Positions 17,267 through 26,243 of a DNA stretch of 64,000 bases are shown piece by piece. Position 1 is the first letter of the stretch. Each line of letters starts with the position of its first letter. The notes under the pieces are model-generated. The model ran no database searches. It worked only from the letters and a program-made list of their open reading frames with translations, and had not been told where the DNA came from. A program made the translations under genes and the position numbers. The stretch comes from Arthrobacter sp. S39 (lineage in GTDB: Bacteria; Actinomycetota; Actinomycetes; Actinomycetales; Micrococcaceae), in the NCBI RefSeq assembly GCF_004320525.1, contig NZ_SIHX01000009.1:62001-126000 (forward strand), written 5' to 3'.

Positions 17267-17947
17267 TCAGGGATAGCCGGCGGCCAGCGTCTGCTCCACG
17301 TAGTTGATGACCAGGAAGTCCCCGTCAGGGATGAGCTCCACGTACCAGCGTGTGGGCTTGTCCCATTCCTCCCAGGTGGCTCCTGCCGGCGTTCCGGCTG
17401 ACGGCTTGTACACGGCATCAAACTTCAGGAAGGTGCCGTTCTCCGTGGAGCTTGAGTCGATCTCCTTCAGCAGCTCGAAGGTGCCCCGGCTGCCCTGGCC
17501 TTCCGTGGCATCGCGGACGCCCTGCAGCGTTTGGGCGTTCATCCGTTCGACCGCGCTGAAGTACTGCTGCCAGGCCACGTCACTGTGGCTGGTGAAAATG
17601 GTGGTGGAGTACGCCTCGGCGTTTGCCGCGGCCAGGCTGTCCACACATTCCCGCGGGACCGTGCCGCCGGCCTGCCACGTCGATAGGGTCTCTGACCCTG
17701 CGTTGAGCCAGGCCCCGTAGGAATTCAGCACTCCGCCGATGGCTTCCTTGGGAGTCCCCTGGGGAATCCGGACCGGGCGGACTTCCTCCGGCGCCAGGAA
17801 CGGGCAGCTGGCCGGAAGCATTGAGGTGGGTGTGGCCGGCAACGGAACAGGCGGCCGGGGTGACGGGAAGAGGCTGCACCCTGCCAGTCCGGCCGCGAGC
17901 ACCAACCCGGCGGCCGCCGTCGTAATTTTCCTGTTCCGTAGCTTCAC
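17267..17947 (-). CDS. Secreted lipoprotein of unknown function
   Basis: About 226 residues from a GTG at 17947, chosen for GGGGGAG 6 bases upstream; the frame opens at 18004. Lipoprotein signal: KLRNRK, hydrophobic stretch, lipobox LAGC (Cys24), then a Pro-rich linker. The mature domain has three further cysteines and no family I recognise; the fold looks like an NTF2-type or protein-interaction domain. A TAGGCT -10 box at 17994-17999 (minus) and a leader hairpin (17962-17991) precede it. The same hairpin could end the mod operon. Confidence 0.75.
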   Translation of the reverse strand: MKLRNRKITTAAAGLVLAAGLAGCSLFPSPRPPVPLPATPTSMLPASCPFLAPEEVRPVRIPQGTPKEAIGGVLNSYGAWLNAGSETLSTWQAGGTVPRECVDSLAAANAEAYSTTIFTSHSDVAWQQYFSAVERMNAQTLQGVRDATEGQGSRGTFELLKEIDSSSTENGTFLKFDAVYKPSAGTPAGATWEEWDKPTRWYVELIPDGDFLVINYVEQTLAAGYP

Positions 17948-18039
17948 TGCACTCCCCCACATCAGTGCCGGCGCGGTTGGGCCGGCGCTGACCAGCCTAG
18001 CCAAGGCCGCCGCGCGCGGGTTCAGCCCAGGGGATGATC

Positions 18040-19104
18040 TCAGGCCGGATAGATGGAGACCACTGCGGCCTTGACCACGAAGTACACCTGCAGGCCGGGG
18101 ACAAGTCCCAGGTCGGCAGCGGCCTCCGGCGTGACGTCGGCGCTGAGCTGCCCGCCGGCTCCGGCGCGGACCCTGATCCGGTCGCCATAGGGTTCGAGGT
18201 CGGTCACCGTGACGGCGAAGGAGTTCCGCGGGCTGCCGTGCGCCTCGGTGAGGAAAACGGAAACGGCCGACGGCGGGAAGACCGCTACGCCGGGCTGGCC
18301 TGCCGGCAGGTCCCCGGGCAGTTCGTCGTGCTGGCCATAAATCGCCAGGTCGCCGGCAAGCAGCCCATGGCCGGCGATGGTGCCGGTGACGAGGTTCAGG
18401 CCGGCGAGCCCTGCTGCGAACCGGCTCCTCGGCACCTGCAGGACCTCGCGGGTGGGACCCTGCTCAGCGATCCGGCCGTTTTCGAGGATGACCACCCGGT
18501 CTGCGAGCATCAGGGCGTCCAGGACGTCGTGCGTGATGATGATGGCGCGGCGGCCCGCGAGCACCCGCTTGAGCAGCCGCCGGAGCAGCGGGGCGGTGTG
18601 GATGTCCAGAGCTGCCATCGGTTCGTCCAGGAGCAGCAGGCCCGGGTCAGCAGCGAGGGCCCGGGCCACCGCCACGCGCTGGGCCTGCCCGCCGGACAGC
18701 TGCGCAGGCCGGCGGCCCTGCAGCTCCGCAGCCTCCACCTCGGCCAGCCAGCGCAGGGCGGACGCGCGTGCCGCATGCTTCGAAACGCCGGCGCTGCGGG
18801 GGCCGAACGCAACATTTTCCAGGACGCTGAGGTGCGGAAAAAGTAGCGGTTCCTGCGCCAGGAGCGCGGTGCCGCGGCGGTGCGGCGCAGTCCATTCACC
18901 GCGGCCGGCGACGAGGTTGAACAAGATCCTGCCGTCCAGTTCGGCCTTGCCTGAATCCGGGTGCAGCAGACCGGCGACAACGTTGAGGAGGGTGGATTTG
19001 CCCGCGCCGTTGGGGCCCATGACGGCCACGGTTTCGCCCGGCCCCACGGCCAGGGACACGTCGAAATCCCGGGCGCCCACGGCGGCCTGGACCGTAAACG
19101 TCAC
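18040..19104 (-). CDS. modC: Molybdate ABC transporter ATPase
   Basis: About 354 residues from a GTG at 19104 that overlaps the modB stop (GTGA); the same frame runs upstream through modB only as a shadow. Walker A GPNGAGKST, Q-loop, signature LSGGQAQRVAVARAL and Walker B LLLLDEP are all present. A C-terminal TOBE-like domain (NSFAVTVTDLEPYGDRIRVRA) is typical of ModC and senses oxyanion. It powers molybdate import with ModB and ModA. Confidence 0.93.
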   Translation of the reverse strand: MTFTVQAAVGARDFDVSLAVGPGETVAVMGPNGAGKSTLLNVVAGLLHPDSGKAELDGRILFNLVAGRGEWTAPHRRGTALLAQEPLLFPHLSVLENVAFGPRSAGVSKHAARASALRWLAEVEAAELQGRRPAQLSGGQAQRVAVARALAADPGLLLLDEPMAALDIHTAPLLRRLLKRVLAGRRAIIITHDVLDALMLADRVVILENGRIAEQGPTREVLQVPRSRFAAGLAGLNLVTGTIAGHGLLAGDLAIYGQHDELPGDLPAGQPGVAVFPPSAVSVFLTEAHGSPRNSFAVTVTDLEPYGDRIRVRAGAGGQLSADVTPEAAADLGLVPGLQVYFVVKAAVVSIYPA

Positions 19105-19973
19105 CGGACTGCGCTCCCCGCGGAGGGCGCCGGCGTCGGGCTTTCCCGTTGGCCCGGCGCGCTGTCCTGGAGGCCGCCGGAGGTGCGCGGCCTGCGGTAG
19201 GCAAGCGCCACCACGGCCGCCGCCACTGCCACCAGGACCAGGGAAAGCGCGACGGCGGCATCGGCGTCCGTCTCCCGCTGCAGGTAGATTTCCAGTGGCA
19301 GCGTCCGGGTCACCCCCTCCAGGCTTCCGGCGAAGGTGAGGGTGGCGCCGAACTCGCCCAGGCTGCGGGCGAACGACAGCACCGCCCCGGAGGCCAGGCC
19401 CGGCAGGACCAGCGGAATCGTGACCCGGCGCAGCACCGTGGTGGGCCTGGCGCCGAGGGTTGCAGCCACCGCCTCGTAGCGGTTCCCGGCCGTGCGCAGG
19501 GCGCCCTCGAGGCTGACTACGAGGAAAGGCAGGGCTACAAACGTCTGGGCGAGGACCACCGCCGTCGTCGAGAACGCGATCTGGAGTCCGGCCACCTCCA
19601 GCGTCCTGCCCAGGAGCCCCTGCCGGCCGAAGGTGTACAGGAGGGCGATGCCGCCCACCACGGGCGGAAGGACCAGCGGGAGCAGGACGAAGGAACGGAG
19701 CAGGCCCTGCCCGGGGAAGCGCCCGCGGGCCAGGACCAGCGCCAGCGGAACGCCCAGCACCAGGCACAGGAAAGTGCTGGCCGCGGAGGTGCGGAGGCTC
19801 AGGCCGAGGGCGGTCAACGACGATTCCGAGGTGATGAGCGGGATGAACTGCGGCCAGTTGACCTTGGCCACCATGGCGGCGAGCGGGAGCAGCACGAACA
19901 GGCCGCCGGCGGCGGCGATGGCGTAGATCCAGCGCGGGATGCCGCCGTACCCGCCGTTCCTGGCCTGCTTCAT
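19101..19973 (-). CDS. modB: Molybdate ABC transporter permease
   Basis: 290 residues with about six membrane segments. The EAA loop SFARSLGEFGATLTFAG couples to ModC and is close to the ModB consensus. It begins 42 bases after modA and ends inside modC's start codon. The C-terminal 40 residues are a hydrophilic Ser/Pro/Ala tail. Confidence 0.93.
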   Translation of the reverse strand: MKQARNGGYGGIPRWIYAIAAAGGLFVLLPLAAMVAKVNWPQFIPLITSESSLTALGLSLRTSAASTFLCLVLGVPLALVLARGRFPGQGLLRSFVLLPLVLPPVVGGIALLYTFGRQGLLGRTLEVAGLQIAFSTTAVVLAQTFVALPFLVVSLEGALRTAGNRYEAVAATLGARPTTVLRRVTIPLVLPGLASGAVLSFARSLGEFGATLTFAGSLEGVTRTLPLEIYLQRETDADAAVALSLVLVAVAAAVVALAYRRPRTSGGLQDSAPGQRESPTPAPSAGSAVR

Positions 19974-20015
19974 GGTCTCCTTGGGTCTGGGCGGTGCCCT
20001 GACGGTACGGACTGC

Positions 20016-20819
20016 TTACGGTGCGCCGAAGCCGGCCTCGCTGAGGGTTTTCCTGCCCTCGGCGCCGGTGACCATGGTGATGAAGGCGTCCGCCAGTTCC
20101 TTGTTCCGGCTCGAGCCTACTGTGGCGATGGGATAGGTGTTGACGGCCTCGCCGGACTGGTCAAACGGGATGCCCTTGACCTTGCTGCCGGCGCCTTTGA
20201 CGTCGGTGACGTAGACGAGGCCCGCGTCGGCCTCGCCGGAGGTTACTTTGCCCAGGACATCGGTGACGGAGGATTCCTCGCTGACCGGGGACAGCGTGAC
20301 GCCGGCGGCCTTTTCCACGGTGTCCGCGGCGGCGCCGCACGGAACCTGGCTGGCACAGACAACCACCTTGATTCCGGGTTTGGCCAGGTCGGCAAAGGTG
20401 GTGATCGACGCCGGGTTGGACGGAGGGACGGCAATCTCCAGGACGTTGGTGGCGAAGTTCCTCGCGGTTCCGTCGAGGAGTTTGGCGTCGGCCAGTTTGG
20501 CCATGTTCTTGGTGTCGGCGGAGGCAAAGACGTCAGCCGGCGCCCCCTGGGTGATCTGCGTGACCAGGTCCGAGGAGCCGGCGAAGCTCAGCGTGACCTT
20601 GGTGCCGGGGTTCCTGGCTTCGAAGTCTGCGGCCAGTTGGGTGAACGTGGCTTTCAGGGATGCGGCGGCAAAGACAGTCACAGTTCCGGACAGCTGTGAA
20701 GTGCCCGCTGATGTGGAGTTTCCCGCAGGGGCGGCCGAGCCACACGCGCTGAGGGCACCGGCCAGTCCAAGGGCGACCACAGCCGCCACGGTGCGCGATT
20801 TTCCACGGATGTTCCTCAT
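20016..20819 (-). CDS. modA: Molybdate-binding lipoprotein
   Basis: About 267 residues from the ATG at 20819, behind AGGGAAAG and overlapping the upstream gene's stop as ATGA. Lipobox LSAC puts the lipid on Cys26. The solute-binding fold shows VTVFAAASLKATFTQLA and SFAGSSDLVTQI, the ModA oxyanion-binding segments, followed by GAPADVFASAD. It captures molybdate or tungstate outside the membrane and delivers it to ModBC. Confidence 0.95.
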   Translation of the reverse strand: MRNIRGKSRTVAAVVALGLAGALSACGSAAPAGNSTSAGTSQLSGTVTVFAAASLKATFTQLAADFEARNPGTKVTLSFAGSSDLVTQITQGAPADVFASADTKNMAKLADAKLLDGTARNFATNVLEIAVPPSNPASITTFADLAKPGIKVVVCASQVPCGAAADTVEKAAGVTLSPVSEESSVTDVLGKVTSGEADAGLVYVTDVKGAGSKVKGIPFDQSGEAVNTYPIATVGSSRNKELADAFITMVTGAEGRKTLSEAGFGAP

Positions 20820-21226
20820 ACGACGCTCTTTCCCTGCGGTGTTTCGATGATGACGGTGGTGGCTTTGACCACGGCGGTCGCCACGGAGCCGAGTTCCAGC
20901 CCCAGCTCGCGGACGGCTTCGCTGCTCATGAGCGACACCACCCGGAACGGTCCACACTGGAGCTCCACCTGCGCCATGACTTTGTCGGCGGTGATGCCGG
21001 TGACCAGGCCAACGAACCGGTTGCGGGCCGAGCTTCCGGTCCGGTGCGGGTCCTCGGGCAGCTGAGCGAGCTTTTGCGCATGGCGGGCCAGTTCCAGCCC
21101 GTCAACGGCCAGCCGGCCGGCGTCGTCCTTAACCGGAGTCAGGCTGCCGTTCTCCGTCCAGCGGCGGATGGTGTCGTCACTGACACCAAGGAAACGGGCG
21201 GCTTCTGAAACGCGGATCGTGGGCAT
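20816..21226 (-). CDS. HTH-TOBE (ModE/Mop-like) molybdate-responsive regulator
   Basis: 136 residues. An excisionase/MerR-type HTH (IRVSEAARFLGVSDDTIRRWTENG) occupies the first 50. One TOBE/Mop domain follows (RNRFVGLVTGITADKVMAQVEL...VVKATTVIIE), which binds molybdate. It is the first gene of the operon and probably autoregulates it. This is a compact alternative to LysR-type ModE. Confidence 0.88.
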   Translation of the reverse strand: MPTIRVSEAARFLGVSDDTIRRWTENGSLTPVKDDAGRLAVDGLELARHAQKLAQLPEDPHRTGSSARNRFVGLVTGITADKVMAQVELQCGPFRVVSLMSSEAVRELGLELGSVATAVVKATTVIIETPQGKSVV

Positions 21227-21232
21227 TTTGCC

Positions 21233-21252
21233 ATTCTAGACCGCATTTGCGG
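21233..21252 (-). promoter_or_regulatory. Leaderless promoter and palindrome of the mod operon
   Basis: On the minus strand TAGAAT (21238-21233) lies 6 bases before the ATG at 21226, so the mRNA is probably leaderless. CCGCA-TT-TGCGG (21241-21252) sits immediately upstream of the -10, a good operator position for the HTH-TOBE protein. Confidence 0.5.
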
Positions 21253-21406
21253 CTCTTTTTGCTACTTTGCTCCGCTGAAGCGAATTATGACCCTGGTCGT
21301 GGACTGCCGCGCGCGGATTCCTGCTGCGAACCGGCTATGGAACGCCGGAGCCGGGAGTCCTACGCTATGTGGAGGGGAAGAGCCGCACCCGTTGAGGAGC
21401 GTTGTG

Positions 21407-22741
21407 ATGAAGTGGATCAAACCTGACAGCCCCGACTTCGACCAGGCCCGCAAGGTCTTCAACGCCATGATTGACCGGCGTCCGGCCGTCATCGCCCAGT
21501 GCTCCAACGACGCGGACGTGGCCGAGGCCCTCCGCTACGGGCGTCAGAATTCCCTCGCCATCGCCGTCCGCGCCGGCGGCCATTCAGTGGCCGGAATGTC
21601 CATGAACGACGGCGGCCTGGTGATCGATGTGCGGCCCATGAAGTCGATCGACGTGGACCCCGAATCCGGCATCGTCACCGCGGGGGCAGGCGTCACCTGG
21701 GGCGAGTTCGACCACGCCACCCAGGAGCATGCCCTGGCGGTGACCGGCGGCCGCGCCTCCACTACCGGCATCGCCGGCTTCACCCTCGGCGGCGGGTCCG
21801 GCTGGCTGGAAAGGTCCTACGGGTTCGCGTGCGACAGCCTGGTCTCGGTGAACCTGGTGACGGTCGACGGCGAGCGCGTTACCGCGAGCGCCACCGAGAA
21901 TCCCGAACTCTTCTGGGCGCTCCATGGCGGAGGCGGGAACTTCGGCGTGGCCACTTCCTTTACGTTCCAGGCGCACCGGCTGGGCCCCGTGGTCCATGCC
22001 GGGTTATGGCTGTGGCCGGGCGAAGAGGCCCTGGACGTCTCCCGCGCGTACCGGGACCTGGCCTTGGCGGCCCCCGATGGCGTCGGGGTGGGACTGCTGT
22101 ACCTGACCGCGCCGCCGGAGCCGTTCGTGCCTGAGCATCTGGTGGGAAAGTTGGCAGTCGCCGTTGGCTACGTCTTCGCGGGTGACGCCGAGGAAGGCTC
22201 CGAACATGCGAGGCCGTTCCGCGAACTCGGGCCCGCCGTCGACTTGGTGGGCGACACAGGCTATGCAGAGTTCAACGGCTCCCTGGACGATCCGCCGGAC
22301 CACTACAACTACTGGAGCGCCGACTACCACGACGAACTTCCCGATGCAGCCCTGGACATCTTTGTGGAATCGGCCCGGAACCTCCCCGATGCCACGTCCC
22401 AGCAGCTCATCGCGCGCTGGGGCGGCGCCGTCGGAGGGAACGCTGGATCGGCCACCCCGCTGATTAACCGGAACGCGGCCTGGGTCAGCCACCCGTACGG
22501 CATCTCCCCCACACCCGAAGAAGGGCAACTGGCCAAGGCCTGGGTCAAGGACTTCCGCGCCAAGATCGCGCCGTACGCCAACGGCGGCGTATGGCTGAAC
22601 TTCATTGGTAACGAAGGGCAGGACCGGATCCGCGCCGCCTTCGGCAACGGGAACTACGCGCGGCTGGCCAGGGTCAAGCGCGACTTCGATCCGCAGAACG
22701 TCTTCCGCGGCAACCAGAACATCCTGCCGGCCGGCTCCTGA
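21407..22741 (+). CDS. FAD-linked oxidase, 6-hydroxy-D-nicotine-oxidase/BBE-like
   Basis: 444 residues from ATG 21407 behind GAGGAGC; the frame opens at 21287. A PCMH-type FAD domain has AVRAGGHSVAGM with His59 as the likely covalent 8-alpha-histidyl FAD site. GGGSGWLERSYGFACDSL and the C-terminal berberine-bridge motif NYARLARVKRDFDPQNVFRGNQNI follow. The second flavin-linking Cys of bicovalent BBE enzymes seems absent (RASTTGIAG), as in 6-HDNO. It oxidises an alcohol or amine with O2; substrate unknown. Confidence 0.88.
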   Translation: MKWIKPDSPDFDQARKVFNAMIDRRPAVIAQCSNDADVAEALRYGRQNSLAIAVRAGGHSVAGMSMNDGGLVIDVRPMKSIDVDPESGIVTAGAGVTWGEFDHATQEHALAVTGGRASTTGIAGFTLGGGSGWLERSYGFACDSLVSVNLVTVDGERVTASATENPELFWALHGGGGNFGVATSFTFQAHRLGPVVHAGLWLWPGEEALDVSRAYRDLALAAPDGVGVGLLYLTAPPEPFVPEHLVGKLAVAVGYVFAGDAEEGSEHARPFRELGPAVDLVGDTGYAEFNGSLDDPPDHYNYWSADYHDELPDAALDIFVESARNLPDATSQQLIARWGGAVGGNAGSATPLINRNAAWVSHPYGISPTPEEGQLAKAWVKDFRAKIAPYANGGVWLNFIGNEGQDRIRAAFGNGNYARLARVKRDFDPQNVFRGNQNILPAGS

Positions 22742-22791
22742 TCCGGTTCCGCGTGCCCAGGCTAAGGAGCAGCCGGGATTAGACTTCCAGC

Positions 22792-23661
22792 ATGGCCATC
22801 TACCTTGATCCGCCCCTCTGGCCTGCGCACGGCACGCACTTCTCGCACCTCATTTCGGACGCCTCGCTCGAGGAACTCCACGCCTTCGCCGCTGCGGCCG
22901 GGATCCCGGAGCGGGCCTTCGACGGCGACCACTACGACGTGCCGGAGCGCCGGTTCGGGGACCTGGTGGCCGCCGGGGCCATCCCGGTGGAGGCACGGAT
23001 CCTGGTGCGCAAACTCATCGCCAGTGGGCTCCGGATCCCGGCACGGCAGCGCAGCAAGTCGCTGAAAGTTCCGCTCCTGAACCGCTGGGAAAGCATCATG
23101 CCCGGCCATGACGCCCTCTTCCTGGACCTGTTGGACCGGTGGGGCGAGGAGCACCGCAAGTACCACGGACGCACGCACCTCCTCGCGGTGCTGGAGGCCC
23201 TGGACCTGCTCGCCGAACCCGCTGCCCCTCCCCGCATCGTCCAGCTGGCCGCCTGGTTCCACGACGCCGTGTACCGCGGAGCCGCCGGCCAGGACGAGGA
23301 GGACTCCGCCCGGCTCGCCGAGGAACGTCTGGCCCACGCCGGGCTCCCCGACGCGGACGTCGAGGAAGTGGCGCGGCTGGTCCGGCTCACCTCGGAGCAC
23401 CGCCCGGAGCCGGGGGACGACGACGGCGCACTCCTCTGTGACGCGGACCTGTCAGTGCTCGGCGGCGAACCGGAGCCCTACGCGAGGTATGTGGCCGCCG
23501 TCCGGGAAGACTACGCGCACATCGGCGACGCCGACTTCGCGGCCGGGCGTGCCGCCGTCGTACGCCATCTGCTGGAACTGGACCCGCTCTTCCACAGCGC
23601 GCGGGCGCGGGAACTGTGGCTCGATGCCGCACGCCGGAACCTCCGGGGCGAACTGGCCTGA
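22792..23661 (+). CDS. DUF4031-HD domain fusion protein
   Basis: 289 residues. Residues 1-85 match DUF4031 (AIYLDPPLWPAHGTHFSHLISDASLEELH...RFGDLVAAGA). The rest is an HD-type metal phosphohydrolase with YHGRTHLLAVL, AAWFHDAVY (the HD pair) and LLCDADLSVLG. A TAGACT box at 22780-22785 lies 6 bases before the ATG (leaderless). Substrate unknown; HD partners are often nucleotides. Confidence 0.85.
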   Translation: MAIYLDPPLWPAHGTHFSHLISDASLEELHAFAAAAGIPERAFDGDHYDVPERRFGDLVAAGAIPVEARILVRKLIASGLRIPARQRSKSLKVPLLNRWESIMPGHDALFLDLLDRWGEEHRKYHGRTHLLAVLEALDLLAEPAAPPRIVQLAAWFHDAVYRGAAGQDEEDSARLAEERLAHAGLPDADVEEVARLVRLTSEHRPEPGDDDGALLCDADLSVLGGEPEPYARYVAAVREDYAHIGDADFAAGRAAVVRHLLELDPLFHSARARELWLDAARRNLRGELA

Positions 23662-23730
23662 CCCCGCACCCGCGCGCCCAGCACCGGGACGAGCCTTTAC
23701 GGCGCCGGCAGCCGGTGGAAGACTGCACGG

Positions 23731-24141
23731 ATGAACCTGCGCATCCAAGCCCTCAGCATCGACTCCACCGACCCGAAAGTACCCGCGGATTTTTGGGAGA
23801 AGGCCCTCGAGTGGCGCCGCACGTATGAGGCGGAGGACGAAATCGTGCTGGAGCCGCCGGCAGGCAGCCCTGCCGACGGTGTCTGCCCGGACCTGCTGTT
23901 CCTGAAGGTGCCCGAGCGGAAGGAACTCAAGAACAGGCTGCACCTGGACCTCCGTCCGGAAGACCAGGCCGCGGAGGTCAAGCGGCTGGAGGCCCTGGGC
24001 GCCACCCGCGTCGACGTCGGGCAGGGGCCGGAGGTGACCTGGGTGGTGATGGCGGACCCGGACGGCAACGAATTCTGCGTGCTGCGGGCGCTGCGCTCCG
24101 ACGAACTGGAAGCCCAGGGCCTGGTCACCGGCACGGCCTAG
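23731..24141 (+). CDS. VOC-family (glyoxalase-like) protein
   Basis: 136 residues, one VOC domain of the glyoxalase-like subgroup: ALSIDSTDPKVPADFWEKAL at the start, NRLHLDLRPEDQ and WVVMADPDGNEFCVLRA at the end. The last four bases overlap the convergent YccF gene. AAGACT lies 6 bases before the ATG. Substrate unknown. Confidence 0.85.
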   Translation: MNLRIQALSIDSTDPKVPADFWEKALEWRRTYEAEDEIVLEPPAGSPADGVCPDLLFLKVPERKELKNRLHLDLRPEDQAAEVKRLEALGATRVDVGQGPEVTWVVMADPDGNEFCVLRALRSDELEAQGLVTGTA

Positions 24142-24539
24142 CGGTAGGCGGTGATGAACGGGCGGTCGGTGGGCACAATCTGCTTGCCGAGCGGCATCAG
24201 GCTCACCGGGATGAGCTTCAGGTTGGCGATGGCGAGCGGAATGCCGATGATGGTGATGGCCATGGCAATGGCTGTTGCCACGTGGCCGATCGCAATCCAG
24301 ATGCCCGCGACCAGCAGCCAGATCACGTTGCCGAGCAGTGAAAACACGCCCGTGCCGCCCGGCTTGTCCACCACCATGCGCCCGAACGGCCACAGCGTGT
24401 AGGCGGCAATCCGGAAGGACGCGATGCCCCACGGAATCGTGACGATCAGCAGGCAGCAGATGATGCCGGCCACGAAGTAGCCCAGGGCAAGCCAGAACCC
24501 GCCGAAAACCAGCCAGATGATGTTGAGCAGTGTCTTCAT
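24138..24539 (-). CDS. YccF domain membrane protein
   Basis: About 133 residues from ATG 24539. Two YccF repeats: LNIIWLVFGGFWLALGYFVAGIICCLLIVTIPWGIASFRIA, then LLGNVIWLLVAGIWIAIGHVATAIAMAITIIGIPLAIANLKL with a terminal IPVSLMPLGKQIV. Four membrane segments. CACAAT lies 6 bases before the start. Function not established. Confidence 0.9.
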   Translation of the reverse strand: MKTLLNIIWLVFGGFWLALGYFVAGIICCLLIVTIPWGIASFRIAAYTLWPFGRMVVDKPGGTGVFSLLGNVIWLLVAGIWIAIGHVATAIAMAITIIGIPLAIANLKLIPVSLMPLGKQIVPTDRPFITAYR

Positions 24540-24638
24540 CTGTCCATTGTGCCCCGGCGGGTCCGGCAAAAACCTCCGGGACTGCCCTGAGTCACCCCTG
24601 AGTCCTGGCCGCGGCCCGGACCCGCGAAGGACCTGCGG

Positions 24639-25238
24639 TCAGCCCTTGGCGGCAGTGACGAACGCGCGGATCTTGGCCAAATCCTTCACCCCGCGGGAGA
24701 TTTCGACGCCGGAGGAGACGTCCACGCCCCACGCGCCCGAGGCTGCGGCGGCGTGCGCCACGGTGTCCGGATCCAGTCCGCCGGCCAGCAGCCACTTGCG
24801 GTCCTCGAGTGCGGTCACGTCCACCATGGAGGCGTAGTCCCAGGCCTCGCCGGACCCGGGCACGGCGGCGTCAATCAGCAGGAGTTCCTCGCCCCAGTCG
24901 GCGAAAGCGTCCGCAGTGGCTGCCATGGTGACCGCCCTGATCAGCTTCATGCCGGCGTCGTGCACTGTTGTGACGTCTTCGGGGGTGAGGTCCGCGTGGA
25001 GCTGGACCCATTCGAGTCCGGCGGCACGGGCGATGGCAATGGCATCGGCGACAGGTTCGTGCCGGAAAACGCCGACGGCGACCACGCCGTCCGGCACATC
25101 GGCCAGAAGAGTGGAAACCTGCGACGGCGTGACCACCCGCGGGCTGGCCGTCAGGACAAAGCCGACGGCGTCCGCCCCGGCCTGCACGGCCTCACGGACT
25201 GATTCGGGCGTACTGAGACCACAGACTTTGACGAACAT
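24639..25238 (-). CDS. trpF: Phosphoribosylanthranilate isomerase
   Basis: 199 residues, a TIM barrel of normal TrpF length. KVCGL at the N-terminus (catalytic Cys7), PRVV, VQLHAD, the catalytic Asp in LIDAAVPGSG, LLAGGLDPDTV, and the phosphate-binding WGVDVSSGVE near the C-terminus. It isomerises PRA to CdRP in tryptophan synthesis. Most actinobacteria use the bifunctional PriA, so a stand-alone gene outside a trp operon is notable. Neighbours are unrelated. Confidence 0.93.
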   Translation of the reverse strand: MFVKVCGLSTPESVREAVQAGADAVGFVLTASPRVVTPSQVSTLLADVPDGVVAVGVFRHEPVADAIAIARAAGLEWVQLHADLTPEDVTTVHDAGMKLIRAVTMAATADAFADWGEELLLIDAAVPGSGEAWDYASMVDVTALEDRKWLLAGGLDPDTVAHAAAASGAWGVDVSSGVEISRGVKDLAKIRAFVTAAKG

Positions 25239-25325
25239 TTCCGGCTCCTTCAGGCTGTCTTCGTGACGTCCCCCGGGAGGACATTAGCAGGGAAGAGCCC
25301 CGTGCGCCGATGTGACGCCGGTCTT

Positions 25326-26165
25326 TCAGCGGGCGGCCAGCACCCGCTCCACCATGTCCCGCCCGGCCTGTTCAAAGGCAGTGTCCCCCATCTGGTGGGC
25401 CCACACCACCGTGCCGATGGCCTGGTTCAGGTTCTCCAGCCGCCACAGATCCGCTTCCGCCGGCCCGACGGTCCTGCCCAGGCCGGCATGGAAAGCCTCG
25501 GCAAGTTCTGGCCTGTGAACGAATTGCTGGTGGCTGAGCCGCACGAGGTCGTGCACCCAGGGACGCCGTTCCGCCCGGCCAAAGTCGATGACCTTGATCT
25601 GCCCGTTGTCCTGCAGCCAGTTCCGCGGTTGGTAGTCGCCGTGCGTGGCCACCAGCTCCACGGTGCCCGGGTTCAAGGCATCCAGGTTCCGGGCAAGGCT
25701 GGTCAGCTGGGTTTCCGGCAGCAGCCCGTGTGCGCGGTCCATCCACGCGCTGGTCTTGATGGCCAGGGCGTTGGCGTAGTGGGGTGAGGACCCGGCTGGC
25801 CGGTGGATGCTCCCCAGCAGCGCTCCCGCCTGGCGGTACGTTTCAGGCTCGTCCTCGGCGGGCGTCCCCTCGACCAGCGTCCCCGGCAGGAACTCCGTCA
25901 CCAGGATTCCGGCCCGGGCTGAGGCATGCCGTAAGGCTGGGACCCGGCCGTCGAGCCCTTCGAAGCCCGCGGCGTGCGCTGCGATTTCGCGATGGATGTG
26001 GTGGCTGGTGGTGCTCGCCTTGATGATGAAGTCCGCTCCCGACGGCGTGACCACGTGGAGGACATTGGTGTCCTGCAGGGGCCAGGAGTAGTCCCGGACC
26101 ACCGTGAAACGACCAAGCCAGGACGCCAGAAGCCGGTTCTGTTCGTCGGTGATCCCCTGGCGCAT
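25326..26165 (-). CDS. Aminoglycoside-phosphotransferase-fold kinase
   Basis: 279 residues. APH/choline-kinase fold: HGDYQPRNW as catalytic loop (His, Asp, Asn) and VIDFGRAERRPW as the metal-binding DFG-like motif. The N-terminal lobe contains FIIKAST with the ATP Lys. The substrate may be a small alcohol or antibiotic; resistance cannot be inferred. CATGCT lies 6 bases before the ATG, another possible leaderless start. Confidence 0.85.
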   Translation of the reverse strand: MRQGITDEQNRLLASWLGRFTVVRDYSWPLQDTNVLHVVTPSGADFIIKASTTSHHIHREIAAHAAGFEGLDGRVPALRHASARAGILVTEFLPGTLVEGTPAEDEPETYRQAGALLGSIHRPAGSSPHYANALAIKTSAWMDRAHGLLPETQLTSLARNLDALNPGTVELVATHGDYQPRNWLQDNGQIKVIDFGRAERRPWVHDLVRLSHQQFVHRPELAEAFHAGLGRTVGPAEADLWRLENLNQAIGTVVWAHQMGDTAFEQAGRDMVERVLAAR

Positions 26166-26243
26166 CCATCCAGCATGCCACGCGTGGCAACGCGGCCCGG
26201 TGAACTACGCCGCCCGGCAGACCCGACAAACTAGGCTGGACGA

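Noticed and set aside
19105..19767. N-terminal extension of modC to 19767
   Set aside because: The frame runs over modB in another phase; Pro/Arg/Gly-rich shadow, and GTG 19104 overlaps the modB stop.
24639..25238. PriA (HisA/TrpF) instead of TrpF
   Set aside because: Length near 199 residues, Cys in KVCGL and VDVSSGVE fit TrpF; PriA-type HisA motifs are absent.
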